DNA of 5,429 nucleotides from Dialister sp. UBA6422 (GTDB lineage Bacteria > Bacillota > Negativicutes > Veillonellales > Dialisteraceae). The stretch's first letter is position 1. The number at the start of each line of letters is the position of its first letter. Below, in pieces: positions 1 to 5,429 of the stretch. The notes beneath the pieces are model-generated. The model was not told the origin of the DNA. It ran no database searches and was given only the letters and a program-made list of their open reading frames with translations. A program made the translations under genes and the position numbers. The stretch lies in assembly GCA_002439665.1 (NCBI GenBank), contig DJPC01000087.1, positions 1,199 to 6,627 of the forward strand, written 5' to 3'.

Positions 1-963
1 ATCATAGGTATTGGCTTTATGAATCAAAGCAGCAAGGCGCATTTCAGAAAACATATCCAGTTTATTGTTACTAGAAGCTCCATCTGTACCAAGACCTACA
101 GTGATCCCTGCTTTTCTCATTTTCGTTACTGGTGCAATGCCAGAAGCAAGCTTCAAGTTAGAGCCAGGGTTATGAGCCACTCGTACATGTTTTTCTTTCA
201 TAATCTCTATGTCTTCATCATTCACATGAACGCAATGGGCTGCCAATGTAGGAAGTTCAAAAAGACCAAGATCATTCATAAGAGCTATCGGTGTCTTCCC
301 ATACTCTTTTAAGCAGTTTTCTACTTCACCCCTAGTTTCAGCTAGGTGAATATGAATAGGAATCCCATATTTTTCTCCTACATCCCTAACTTGACGGATA
401 TACTCAGGAGGACAAGTGTATGGGGCATGAGGACCTAACATGACTTTGAATCGTCCATCCCCTGCACCATTCCATTTCTGAAAGAGTTCAATATTTTCTT
501 GGAGCCCAGTCTGTGCATTGGGACTGATACCTGCCAAGCCACGGGCGAGATTGCCACGAATCCCTGCTTTGTCAGCAGCTTTGCCACAAGAATCCATGAA
601 CATATACATATCACAGAAAGCAGTAGTACCGCCACGAATCATTTCTGCAAAAGCCAACATACTACCCCAATATACAATATCATCATCTAAATGATCTTCT
701 GCTGGCCAAATTTTATTCTGCAGCCAATCCATGAGTTCCATATCATCTGCATAGCTACGAAATAGTGTCATAGCTACATGAGTATGTGTATTCACAAGAC
801 CTGGCAAAGCCAACATTCCTTGACCATCGATGATATCATCATAGGCTACCTGGTCATGTTGCTTAGGAAAATCTGCAATTTTCGTGTTTTCAATGAGAAT
901 ATTTTGGCCTTCCGTTACTTTACCATTCTGGTATAAGGCTATATTTTTAATTAAGGTTTTCAT
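1..963 (-). CDS. mtaD: 5-methylthioadenosine/S-adenosylhomocysteine deaminase (partial, C-terminus missing)
   Basis: Cytosolic metal-dependent amidohydrolase that removes the 6-amino group of MTA and SAH, giving methylthioinosine and S-inosylhomocysteine. Some relatives also accept 5'-deoxyadenosine, adenosine or aminofutalosine. The frame is open from an ATG at 963 to the window edge: 321 codons, against a usual family length of about 430. Visible motifs are the HxH metal site after the first beta strand (NTHTH, H60 and H62), E89 in WPAED (probable ribose contact), GPHAPY with H179, HIHLAET with H206 and E209, AHCVH with H243, and GTDGASSNN with metal ligand D294. All expected amidohydrolase catalytic residues are therefore present and only the C-terminal end is lost. 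GGGAG lies 7 nt before the ATG, inside the 21-nt gap after ahcY. It is the last visible gene of the operon and would supply inosine-type substrates to its neighbours. Family assignment is firm, but the preferred substrate cannot be read from sequence. Confidence 0.93.
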   Translation of the reverse strand, partial: MKTLIKNIALYQNGKVTEGQNILIENTKIADFPKQHDQVAYDDIIDGQGMLALPGLVNTHTHVAMTLFRSYADDMELMDWLQNKIWPAEDHLDDDIVYWGSMLAFAEMIRGGTTAFCDMYMFMDSCGKAADKAGIRGNLARGLAGISPNAQTGLQENIELFQKWNGAGDGRFKVMLGPHAPYTCPPEYIRQVRDVGEKYGIPIHIHLAETRGEVENCLKEYGKTPIALMNDLGLFELPTLAAHCVHVNDEDIEIMKEKHVRVAHNPGSNLKLASGIAPVTKMRKAGITVGLGTDGASSNNKLDMFSEMRLAALIHKANTYD

Positions 964-984
964 GAAACGACTCCCTATTCCTAA

Positions 985-2229
985 TCAGTCAAGTCCTAAA
1001 TATTTCTTTTGTTCTTCTGTCAATGTATCAATCTTATAGCCCATGGATGCCAATTTAATGGAAGCTACCTTAGTATCCAATTCATGAGGAAGTGTGTAGA
1101 CAGCAGGTTTCATATCCTTACCGTGCTGCAAGAGATACTGTGCAGCCAGGCTTTGCATAGCAAAAGAAAGGTCCATAATTTCTGCTGGATGACCATCTCC
1201 GGCAGCTAAATTGACTAAACGACCTTCTGCCATAAGGAATACCGTTTTCCCATTGGGCAATACATATCCTTCAATATTTTTTCTAGCTTCATAATGAGAG
1301 GTACAAATTCGTTCCAAATCTTTACGACTCACTTCACAGTCAAAGTGTCCTGCATTAGCACAAATAGCGCCATCTTTCATAGAAAGAAAATGTTTTTCTG
1401 TGATAATATCAATATCCCCTGTAACAGTCAGGAAAATATCCCCTACTTTAGCTGCTTCTGCCATAGGCATGACTTCAAATCCATCCATCACAGCTTCGAT
1501 GGCTTTGATAGGATCCACTTCAGTAACAATCACGTGGGCACCCAATCCCTTAGCACGCATAGCGCAACCTTTTCCGCACCAGCCATAGCCGGCAATCACA
1601 GCCGTCTTGCCAGTCACAGTGAGATTGGTACTTCTAATAATTCCATCCCATGCAGATTGTCCTGTGCCATAGCGATTATCGAATAAATACTTACAATAAG
1701 AATCATTGACTGCAATCATCGGGAATTCCAATTGATGTTCTTTTTCCAGGATTTTCAGGCGATATACACCAGTAGTAGTTTCTTCAGACCCACCAATCAG
1801 ATTCTTCTGGGCATCTTTTCTAGTGGTATGCAGTAAATGAACAAGATCACCACCGTCGTCAATAATGATATCTGGCATATGATCCAAAGCTTTATTGAGG
1901 AACATAAAATATTCTTCTTCACTGCAACCATGCCATGCATAGACAGTGATTCCTTTTTTTACAAGACCAGCAGCGATGGGATCTTGGGTAGATAAAGGAT
2001 TACTTCCTGTGGCAATTACATGGGCACCAGCTGCTTGTAAAGTAAGAGCCAGGTAAGCCGTTTTAGCTTCCAGATGGATAGACATGACAATGGTCTTTCC
2101 CTTAAACGTCTGGTCTTTGATGAAGTCTTCACGAAGTGCATTTAAAGCAGGCATAAATTTTTCTACCCACTGGATACGCTGGATACCTTCATCGGCTAAG
2201 GAAATATCACGAATCATAGATTCACTCAT
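985..2229 (-). CDS. ahcY: Adenosylhomocysteinase family protein, possibly S-inosylhomocysteine hydrolase
   Basis: NAD-dependent cytosolic hydrolase that splits SAH (or S-inosylhomocysteine) into homocysteine and the nucleoside, relieving methyltransferase inhibition. At 414 residues it is the shorter archaeal/Thermotoga-type form: it ends at YLGLD and lacks the KPDHYRY-like tail of the classical enzyme. Conserved features are DDGGD (D128), SEETTTG (E150), K180, D184 and N185 (catalytic by homology), the Rossmann motif GYGWCGKG (214-221), E237 in TEVDP for the NAD ribose, NAGHFD (H295) and GHP (H347). The substrate loop reads H52-L-E-A-K56, where the human enzyme has H55-M-T57-V-E59, so the Thr and Glu near the adenine are Glu and Lys. 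The usual Cys195 is T189. The ATG overlaps the mtnA stop as ATGA, with AAAGGAG (2239-2245) 9 nt upstream. The family is certain. The inosine preference is inferred from this loop and from the adjacent deaminase gene. Confidence 0.95.
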   Translation of the reverse strand: MSESMIRDISLADEGIQRIQWVEKFMPALNALREDFIKDQTFKGKTIVMSIHLEAKTAYLALTLQAAGAHVIATGSNPLSTQDPIAAGLVKKGITVYAWHGCSEEEYFMFLNKALDHMPDIIIDDGGDLVHLLHTTRKDAQKNLIGGSEETTTGVYRLKILEKEHQLEFPMIAVNDSYCKYLFDNRYGTGQSAWDGIIRSTNLTVTGKTAVIAGYGWCGKGCAMRAKGLGAHVIVTEVDPIKAIEAVMDGFEVMPMAEAAKVGDIFLTVTGDIDIITEKHFLSMKDGAICANAGHFDCEVSRKDLERICTSHYEARKNIEGYVLPNGKTVFLMAEGRLVNLAAGDGHPAEIMDLSFAMQSLAAQYLLQHGKDMKPAVYTLPHELDTKVASIKLASMGYKIDTLTEEQKKYLGLD

Positions 2230-3284
2230 TTGGAAATACTCCTTTCATAATCGGAAATAGATTGATTAAATGGTGGTCTTAAGACTCCTTTTTCAGTAAT
2301 GATACCAGCAATAAGAGAAGCTGGTGTCACATCAAAAGCAGGATTATATACGGGTACATCTTTAGGTGCTGAATACACCCCATTGATCTTTCGAATTTCT
2401 TCTGGATTTCTTTCTTCGATGACAATGTCATCTCCTGATGCAATGGAGAAATCAAAGGTAGAAAAAGGAGCTGCTATATAAAACGGAATATGATGGTATT
2501 TAGCTAATACAGCTAACCCATAAGTGCCAATTTTATTGGCTGTATCTCCATTCGAAGCAATGCGATCGGCACCAACAATAATGGCATCAATGTGTTTATT
2601 TTTCATTACAGAAGCCGCCATATCATCAGCGATGAGACAGCACGGGATATGAGCTTTCATAAGTTCTGTAGCAGTGAGCCTGCTCCCTTGTAACAAAGGT
2701 CTGGTTTCATCGGCATATACACATTGGATTTGTCCTCTTTCATGTAAAGTGGCAATGACTCCAAAAGCAGTACCAATCCCTGCGGTAGCCAAAGCACCTG
2801 TATTGCAATGGGTCAGAATATTGAGATTCTTTTTCCCCTTGAAAAGATCAGCTCCCCAATTGCCCATGGACCGGCAAGTGTGAATATCCTCTTCTTCAAT
2901 CTCGTGGGCTTTATCAAGGAGTGCTTTTTCAGCTTCACCTAATTTAGCTTTTTCATACACCTCTTCCATTTGATGTACTGCCCAGGAAAGATTCACCGCC
3001 GTAGGACGAGCATGACAAATATAGGCACAAGCCTCTTTAAATAAAATACGAAATTCCTCAGGACTTTTAGCAGACTGTTTTGTCTCTCTATAAGCTAAAA
3101 CTACCCCATAGGCTGCCGCTACACCAATAGCAGGTGCACCACGAACAGCCAATATACGAATGGCTTCTGCTACGGATTTATAATCTTTACAAGATAGATA
3201 AGATAACGTACCTGGAAGTTTAGTTTGATCAAGAAGCGAAAGACTATCACCCTTCCATTCCAAAGATTTCAAAGGCGTGCTCAT
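2226..3284 (-). CDS. mtnA: S-methyl-5-thioribose-1-phosphate isomerase
   Basis: Converts methylthioribose-1-phosphate (MTR-1-P) to methylthioribulose-1-phosphate in methionine salvage. It can also isomerise 5-deoxyribose-1-phosphate in the related 5'-deoxyadenosine disposal route. The protein belongs to the eIF2B-alpha-like family and has 352 residues, close to the usual length. RGAPAIG lies at 49-55, THCNTGALAT at 158-167 with catalytic C160, VGADRI at 237-242 with catalytic D240, and NGDTANKIGTYG follows. C160 and D240 fall at the same numbers as I recall for the Bacillus subtilis enzyme, which supports the chosen start. A longer frame opens at a TTG at 3323, but the ATG at 3284 has GGAGG (3294-3298) at 9 nt and begins with the normal N-terminus. 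The start overlaps the mtnP stop and the end overlaps the ahcY start, both as ATGA. It directly follows the phosphorylase that makes its substrate. No MTR kinase is visible, which fits the phosphorylase route. Confidence 0.96.
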   Translation of the reverse strand: MSTPLKSLEWKGDSLSLLDQTKLPGTLSYLSCKDYKSVAEAIRILAVRGAPAIGVAAAYGVVLAYRETKQSAKSPEEFRILFKEACAYICHARPTAVNLSWAVHQMEEVYEKAKLGEAEKALLDKAHEIEEEDIHTCRSMGNWGADLFKGKKNLNILTHCNTGALATAGIGTAFGVIATLHERGQIQCVYADETRPLLQGSRLTATELMKAHIPCCLIADDMAASVMKNKHIDAIIVGADRIASNGDTANKIGTYGLAVLAKYHHIPFYIAAPFSTFDFSIASGDDIVIEERNPEEIRKINGVYSAPKDVPVYNPAFDVTPASLIAGIITEKGVLRPPFNQSISDYERSISK

Positions 3285-4075
3285 AAATGAAATCCTCCAA
3301 AAGCTTCTGCAGCATGACGGCAATGGCAGTCTTTTTCTACATCATAACTTTCAAACAAATGAGTCACTATGCGAAGCATATTTTTACTATTAGATTCCAT
3401 ACAATCTAGAACTTCTTGATGCGTTAATTCTTGATCTGTAATGCCTGCAGCAAAATTGGTTACCATAGAAATAGTCGCATAGCAGATCTCAGCTTCTCTA
3501 GCCAATGGGCATTCTGGTACATTGGTCATACCGACCACATCAGCTCCCCACATGCGATAAGCTTTGATTTCTGCTGGAGTTTCAAAACGAGGACCTTCGG
3601 TACAAATGTATGTACCATGGGGATGTACGGTGATTCCTTCCTGTTTTCCGGCGGCTAAAATAGCCTGACGTAGAGATTCACAATACGGATGAGACATATC
3701 GATGTGCGCTACACCATATTTTTCTCCATCGTAAAATGTTCCTTCTCTAGATTTTGTCATATCGATAAACTGATCGATGAGAACCAATTCGCCGGGCTTG
3801 TAATCCGGATTTAAAGAACCAACCGCTGTGGTAGTCACAATAGCTCCTACATCAAGCATTTTAAGAGCATATATATTGGCACGGAAATTAATTTTATGAG
3901 GCGGAATAGTATGATGCAGGCCATGACGAGCCAAATGAATGATTTCCTTGCCTTCAAAGAAGCCGGATTCATACTTAGCCTTGCCATAAGGAGTATCTAT
4001 CACATGTTCTGTCACATTGGTAAGAAGTACGGGATTATATACCCCTGTTCCTCCTATAAAAGCTAATTTTTTCAT
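3281..4075 (-). CDS. mtnP: 5'-methylthionucleoside phosphorylase, probably methylthioinosine-type
   Basis: Trimeric PNP/MTAP-family enzyme that cleaves a 5'-methylthionucleoside with phosphate to free purine and MTR-1-P, the substrate of MtnA. The 264 residues match the family length. IGGTG (7-11) with T10, and R50-H51, form the phosphate site. HTIPPHKINFRANIYALK (55-72) is the MTAP-type 5'-group region, and GMT (182-184) contacts the ribose. The purine site is unusual for a protein named MTA phosphorylase. E165 in GPRFET and N207 in MVTNFAAG match E201 and N243 of human PNP, which bind 6-oxopurines, whereas human MTAP has Ser178 and Asp220 there. Methylthioinosine phosphorylase of Pseudomonas aeruginosa is a known precedent for such a change. 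A C-terminal CxC (C250, C252) is shared with several archaeal and bacterial relatives. GGGAG lies 10 nt upstream, inside the end of hslO, and the start overlaps the hslO stop as ATGA. Family assignment is firm; base specificity is an inference. Confidence 0.95.
   Translation of the reverse strand: MKKLAFIGGTGVYNPVLLTNVTEHVIDTPYGKAKYESGFFEGKEIIHLARHGLHHTIPPHKINFRANIYALKMLDVGAIVTTTAVGSLNPDYKPGELVLIDQFIDMTKSREGTFYDGEKYGVAHIDMSHPYCESLRQAILAAGKQEGITVHPHGTYICTEGPRFETPAEIKAYRMWGADVVGMTNVPECPLAREAEICYATISMVTNFAAGITDQELTHQEVLDCMESNSKNMLRIVTHLFESYDVEKDCHCRHAAEAFGGFHL
3294..3298 (-). promoter_or_regulatory. Ribosome binding site deciding the mtnA start
   Basis: GGAGG on the minus strand lies 9 nt before the ATG at 3284, inside the last codons of mtnP (FGGFHL). 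It argues against the longer frame that opens with TTG at 3323, which would overlap mtnP by about 40 nt. Confidence 0.85.
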
Positions 4076-4944
4076 TGCATCTTTGCTCCCTTCGCATCAT
4101 CAAACCACTTTTTAAGTGTATCCTGAGAAATGGTATATTTCTTATCACAATAAGGACATACGACTTCTAGAGATGGATCTTCGGCCAAACTTGCTTTTTC
4201 AGATTCTGGTAAGGAAATCAAGGTAGAACGAATCCGATCTTCACTGCAAGTACAGTGGAAAGATAATGGACCTTCTTTTAAAATCTGGAATTTTCCTGCT
4301 ATCAGCAGTTTGGACAAAGATCCCTCTTTCTCATCCTCTAAGGTAGGATTCCATTGATCCAAATCACGGAACAAATGAGCAAAAGTACCCATATTGCCAC
4401 CCGGCATAAGCTGAGCTAAAAATCCAGCAGAACGAAGAATTTCTCCATCAGAGGATAGAGTGACATCCAATTTTACCGCAGATAAAGTCTGCTCTGATGT
4501 ATTTAAGTATTCGGTGAGTCCAGCAGAAATATCACCAGAATGAAGATTTACTGCACTGGTATAAGGATTTTTTAAAAGAGAATACCGTGTCACGAAGAGC
4601 TGCCCAGCAGTACTTACCATGGCAGCTTCATGGGCTGCATCGCAAGGCATACCTTCTGTAGCTTCAGGATGATCCAAAAAGCCACGAACAAACTGTCCAT
4701 CATAGGCATCAATATGAATCTCTCCTAAAGGACTCCCAGTGATCCATTTAAATGTAATTCCTTCATGATTTTTAAAATCATTAATAAGAATCGCAGCGCC
4801 GGTCAAAGCCTTTGATAAAATAACTGCAGATAAAGTAGGAAGATGATGAATGGCTTCTGTCTCTTCTGACGCATGAGACGTATCTACTACAGTAAGCCTG
4901 ATACCATCACTACTCAAATAATGTTGTATTGTATTGGTATGCAA
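4072..4944 (-). CDS. hslO: Hsp33 redox-regulated molecular chaperone
   Basis: Cytosolic holdase chaperone, zinc-bound and inactive when reduced. It is activated by disulfide formation and unfolding under oxidative stress. The 290 residues match the family length. The N-terminal core has SPLGEIHIDAYDGQFVRGF (71-89), GQLFVTR (114-120), SEQ (150-152) and AGFLAQLMPGG (173-183). The C-terminal redox switch is intact, with C231-T-C233 and C263-P-Y-C266 holding the zinc. The start is a TTG (4944-4942) chosen because AGGTGA (4951-4956) lies 6 nt upstream, there is no ATG nearby in frame, and the protein begins as Hsp33 normally does. It is the first gene of the minus-strand operon, and its stop overlaps the mtnP start as ATGA, so translation is probably coupled. 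No truncation or missing key residue was seen. The link to sulfur nucleoside salvage is contextual only. Confidence 0.96.
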   Translation of the reverse strand: MHTNTIQHYLSSDGIRLTVVDTSHASEETEAIHHLPTLSAVILSKALTGAAILINDFKNHEGITFKWITGSPLGEIHIDAYDGQFVRGFLDHPEATEGMPCDAAHEAAMVSTAGQLFVTRYSLLKNPYTSAVNLHSGDISAGLTEYLNTSEQTLSAVKLDVTLSSDGEILRSAGFLAQLMPGGNMGTFAHLFRDLDQWNPTLEDEKEGSLSKLLIAGKFQILKEGPLSFHCTCSEDRIRSTLISLPESEKASLAEDPSLEVVCPYCDKKYTISQDTLKKWFDDAKGAKMQ

Positions 4945-4950
4945 AATAAT

Positions 4951-4956
4951 TCACCT
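4951..4956 (-). promoter_or_regulatory. Ribosome binding site deciding the TTG start of hslO
   Basis: AGGTGA on the minus strand ends 6 nt before the TTG at 4944. It is extended by AGAG on its 5' side. With no in-frame ATG close by, it selects the TTG as the initiation codon. Confidence 0.8.
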
Positions 4957-4994
4957 CTCTAGAACAGAATGAGATATAATTTTGTAACTGTATT

Positions 4995-5003
4995 ATTATA
5001 CCA
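4995..5003 (-). promoter_or_regulatory. Extended −10 promoter of the hslO-mtnP-mtnA-ahcY-mtaD operon
   Basis: Read on the minus strand, 5003-4995 is TGGTATAAT: a perfect TATAAT box preceded by the TGn extension. No good −35 box lies 16-18 nt upstream, which is tolerable for an extended −10 promoter. Transcription would start near 4988, leaving a leader of roughly 44 nt before the TTG of hslO. Confidence 0.65.
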
Positions 5004-5086
5004 TATATATAAGGGAAAAATGGATCATAGCTCTCCATATATTGAACCTTTCTCTCTAATGCGGTACAATACATATATATTTGGGA
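5002..5086. repeat. Direct repeat CATATATATnnGGGA in the divergent promoter region
   Basis: CATATATAT-AA-GGGA at 5002-5016 and CATATATAT-TT-GGGA at 5072-5086 match at 13 of 15 positions and start exactly 70 bp apart. The first copy abuts the operon −10 box, and the second covers the expected start of plus-strand transcription. A shorter related element, CCATATATT, lies between them at 5035-5043. This could be a pair of regulator sites, but AT-rich promoter DNA makes chance similarity plausible. Confidence 0.35.
5042..5070 (+). promoter_or_regulatory. Sigma-A-type promoter of the plus-strand gene
   Basis: TTGAAC at 5042-5047 and TACAAT at 5065-5070 are separated by exactly 17 nt, each one mismatch or two from the housekeeping consensus. 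Transcription would start near 5077, giving a leader of about 40 nt before the ATG at 5116. Confidence 0.75.
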
Positions 5087-5105
5087 CATTAGATTCCCGT
5101 CATAT

Positions 5106-5110
5106 GGAGG
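5106..5110 (+). promoter_or_regulatory. Ribosome binding site of the plus-strand gene
   Basis: GGAGG lies 5 nt upstream of the ATG at 5116 and supports both the reality and the start of the unrecognised gene. Confidence 0.8.
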
Positions 5111-5115
5111 TTATC

Positions 5116-5429
5116 ATGGAAGAAGAATTACAAAAGCAAGATCCTTATCGTATCGACTTGATGCGTACTCTCTGGGAAAATACCTATCGAGGCACCATTT
5201 TTGATTATAAGGAACAATACGTGGCTACTGTCCGCCTGGTACTTAGCATTCCGCTAGATCGTAGTGAAGTACCAAGTAATGCGCCTAAAGTCAATCCCAT
5301 GATTATTGCCTTGGTAGAAGACACTGTTCTTTCTCCTATTGATGTGGTAGACTTTGAACAAGCCATGACACCGATTCTGGCAAAAAAATTTGCTACGCAA
5401 TATTTCCAACCTGATCGCATTCTTTATTT
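5116..5429 (+). CDS. Hypothetical protein (partial, C-terminus missing)
   Basis: The frame is open from an ATG at 5116 to the window edge (104 codons plus two bases). GGAGG (5106-5110) lies 5 nt before the start, and a good sigma-A-type promoter lies upstream, so it is very likely a real gene. I do not recognise the family. The visible part is soluble, fairly acidic at its start (MEEELQKQD), with no signal peptide, membrane span or cysteine motif. It has an aromatic/charged stretch (WENTYRGTIFDYKEQY, 20-35), then hydrophobic strands alternating with polar loops (VRLVLSIPL near 39-47, MIIALVED near 62-69), which suggests an alpha/beta fold. It is transcribed divergently from hslO and shares a 171-bp intergenic region with it. 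Its function is unknown and no role in salvage is implied by position alone. Confidence 0.8.
   Translation, partial: MEEELQKQDPYRIDLMRTLWENTYRGTIFDYKEQYVATVRLVLSIPLDRSEVPSNAPKVNPMIIALVEDTVLSPIDVVDFEQAMTPILAKKFATQYFQPDRILY

Noticed and set aside
435..635. Minus-strand open frame of 66 codons inside mtaD
   Set aside because: It is in another frame of a clearly conserved amidohydrolase and has no own ribosome binding site or family resemblance.
1294..1686. Plus-strand open frame of 130 codons opposite ahcY
   Set aside because: It is antisense to the conserved NAD-binding region of ahcY and reads as low-quality, Ser/His/Cys-rich sequence, a typical shadow frame.
3285..3323. Longer mtnA with 13 extra N-terminal residues starting at a TTG
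   Set aside because: The ATG at 3284 has a better ribosome binding site, gives an ATGA junction and puts C160 and D240 at the family numbering; the extra residues lie in the mtnP coding end.
3311..3330. C-terminal CxC of MtnP as a novel redox switch tied to Hsp33
   Set aside because: A C-terminal CxC is already known in relatives such as Sulfolobus MTAP II and Pyrococcus PNP, so it is a family trait rather than something new here.
4945..5115. SAM or SAH riboswitch in the operon leader
   Set aside because: The leader after the predicted start is only about 44 nt and shows no riboswitch-like paired stems or terminator, too short for known SAM or SAH aptamers plus expression platform.
5205..5420. 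Minus-strand open frame of 71 codons opposite the plus-strand gene
   Set aside because: The plus strand here has promoter, ribosome binding site and an uninterrupted frame, so the antisense frame is a shadow.

Overview
The window is a compact metabolic operon from a low-GC bacterium. Extended −10 and sigma-A-like promoters, strong GGAGG-type ribosome binding sites, a TTG start and overlapping genes fit Bacillota (Firmicutes). A Negativicutes or Clostridia member is my best guess, but no single marker fixes the genus. Nothing suggests a mobile element, prophage or CRISPR array.

Layout. From about 5000 down to 1, five genes run on the minus strand in the order hslO (Hsp33 redox chaperone), mtnP (5'-methylthionucleoside phosphorylase), mtnA (methylthioribose-1-phosphate isomerase), ahcY (S-adenosyl/S-inosylhomocysteine hydrolase) and mtaD (MTA/SAH deaminase, cut by the left window edge). 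The first four are joined by three successive ATGA stop/start overlaps, and a 21-nt gap with its own ribosome binding site precedes mtaD. No terminator was seen between them. A 171-bp divergent intergenic region (4945-5115) carries a promoter for each direction. To the right a plus-strand gene of unknown function starts at 5116 and runs off the window.

How the genes work together. The four enzymes handle the two nucleoside by-products of S-adenosylmethionine use: 5'-methylthioadenosine (MTA, from polyamine synthesis and similar reactions) and S-adenosylhomocysteine (SAH, from methyl transfer). The conventional reading is that MtnP phosphorolyses MTA, MtnA isomerises the sugar phosphate and AhcY hydrolyses SAH, with a deaminase alongside. 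Residues visible in the sequence suggest another reading. MtnP has the Glu/Asn pair that 6-oxopurine nucleoside phosphorylases use to read hypoxanthine or guanine, in place of the Ser/Asp pair of adenine-specific MTA phosphorylases. AhcY has HLEAK where classical adenine-specific enzymes have HMTVE. With a deaminase in the same operon, the set may form an inosine-based route: MTA to methylthioinosine to MTR-1-P plus hypoxanthine, and SAH to S-inosylhomocysteine to homocysteine plus inosine. Each step has a precedent elsewhere, but the combination here is an inference that needs biochemical testing.
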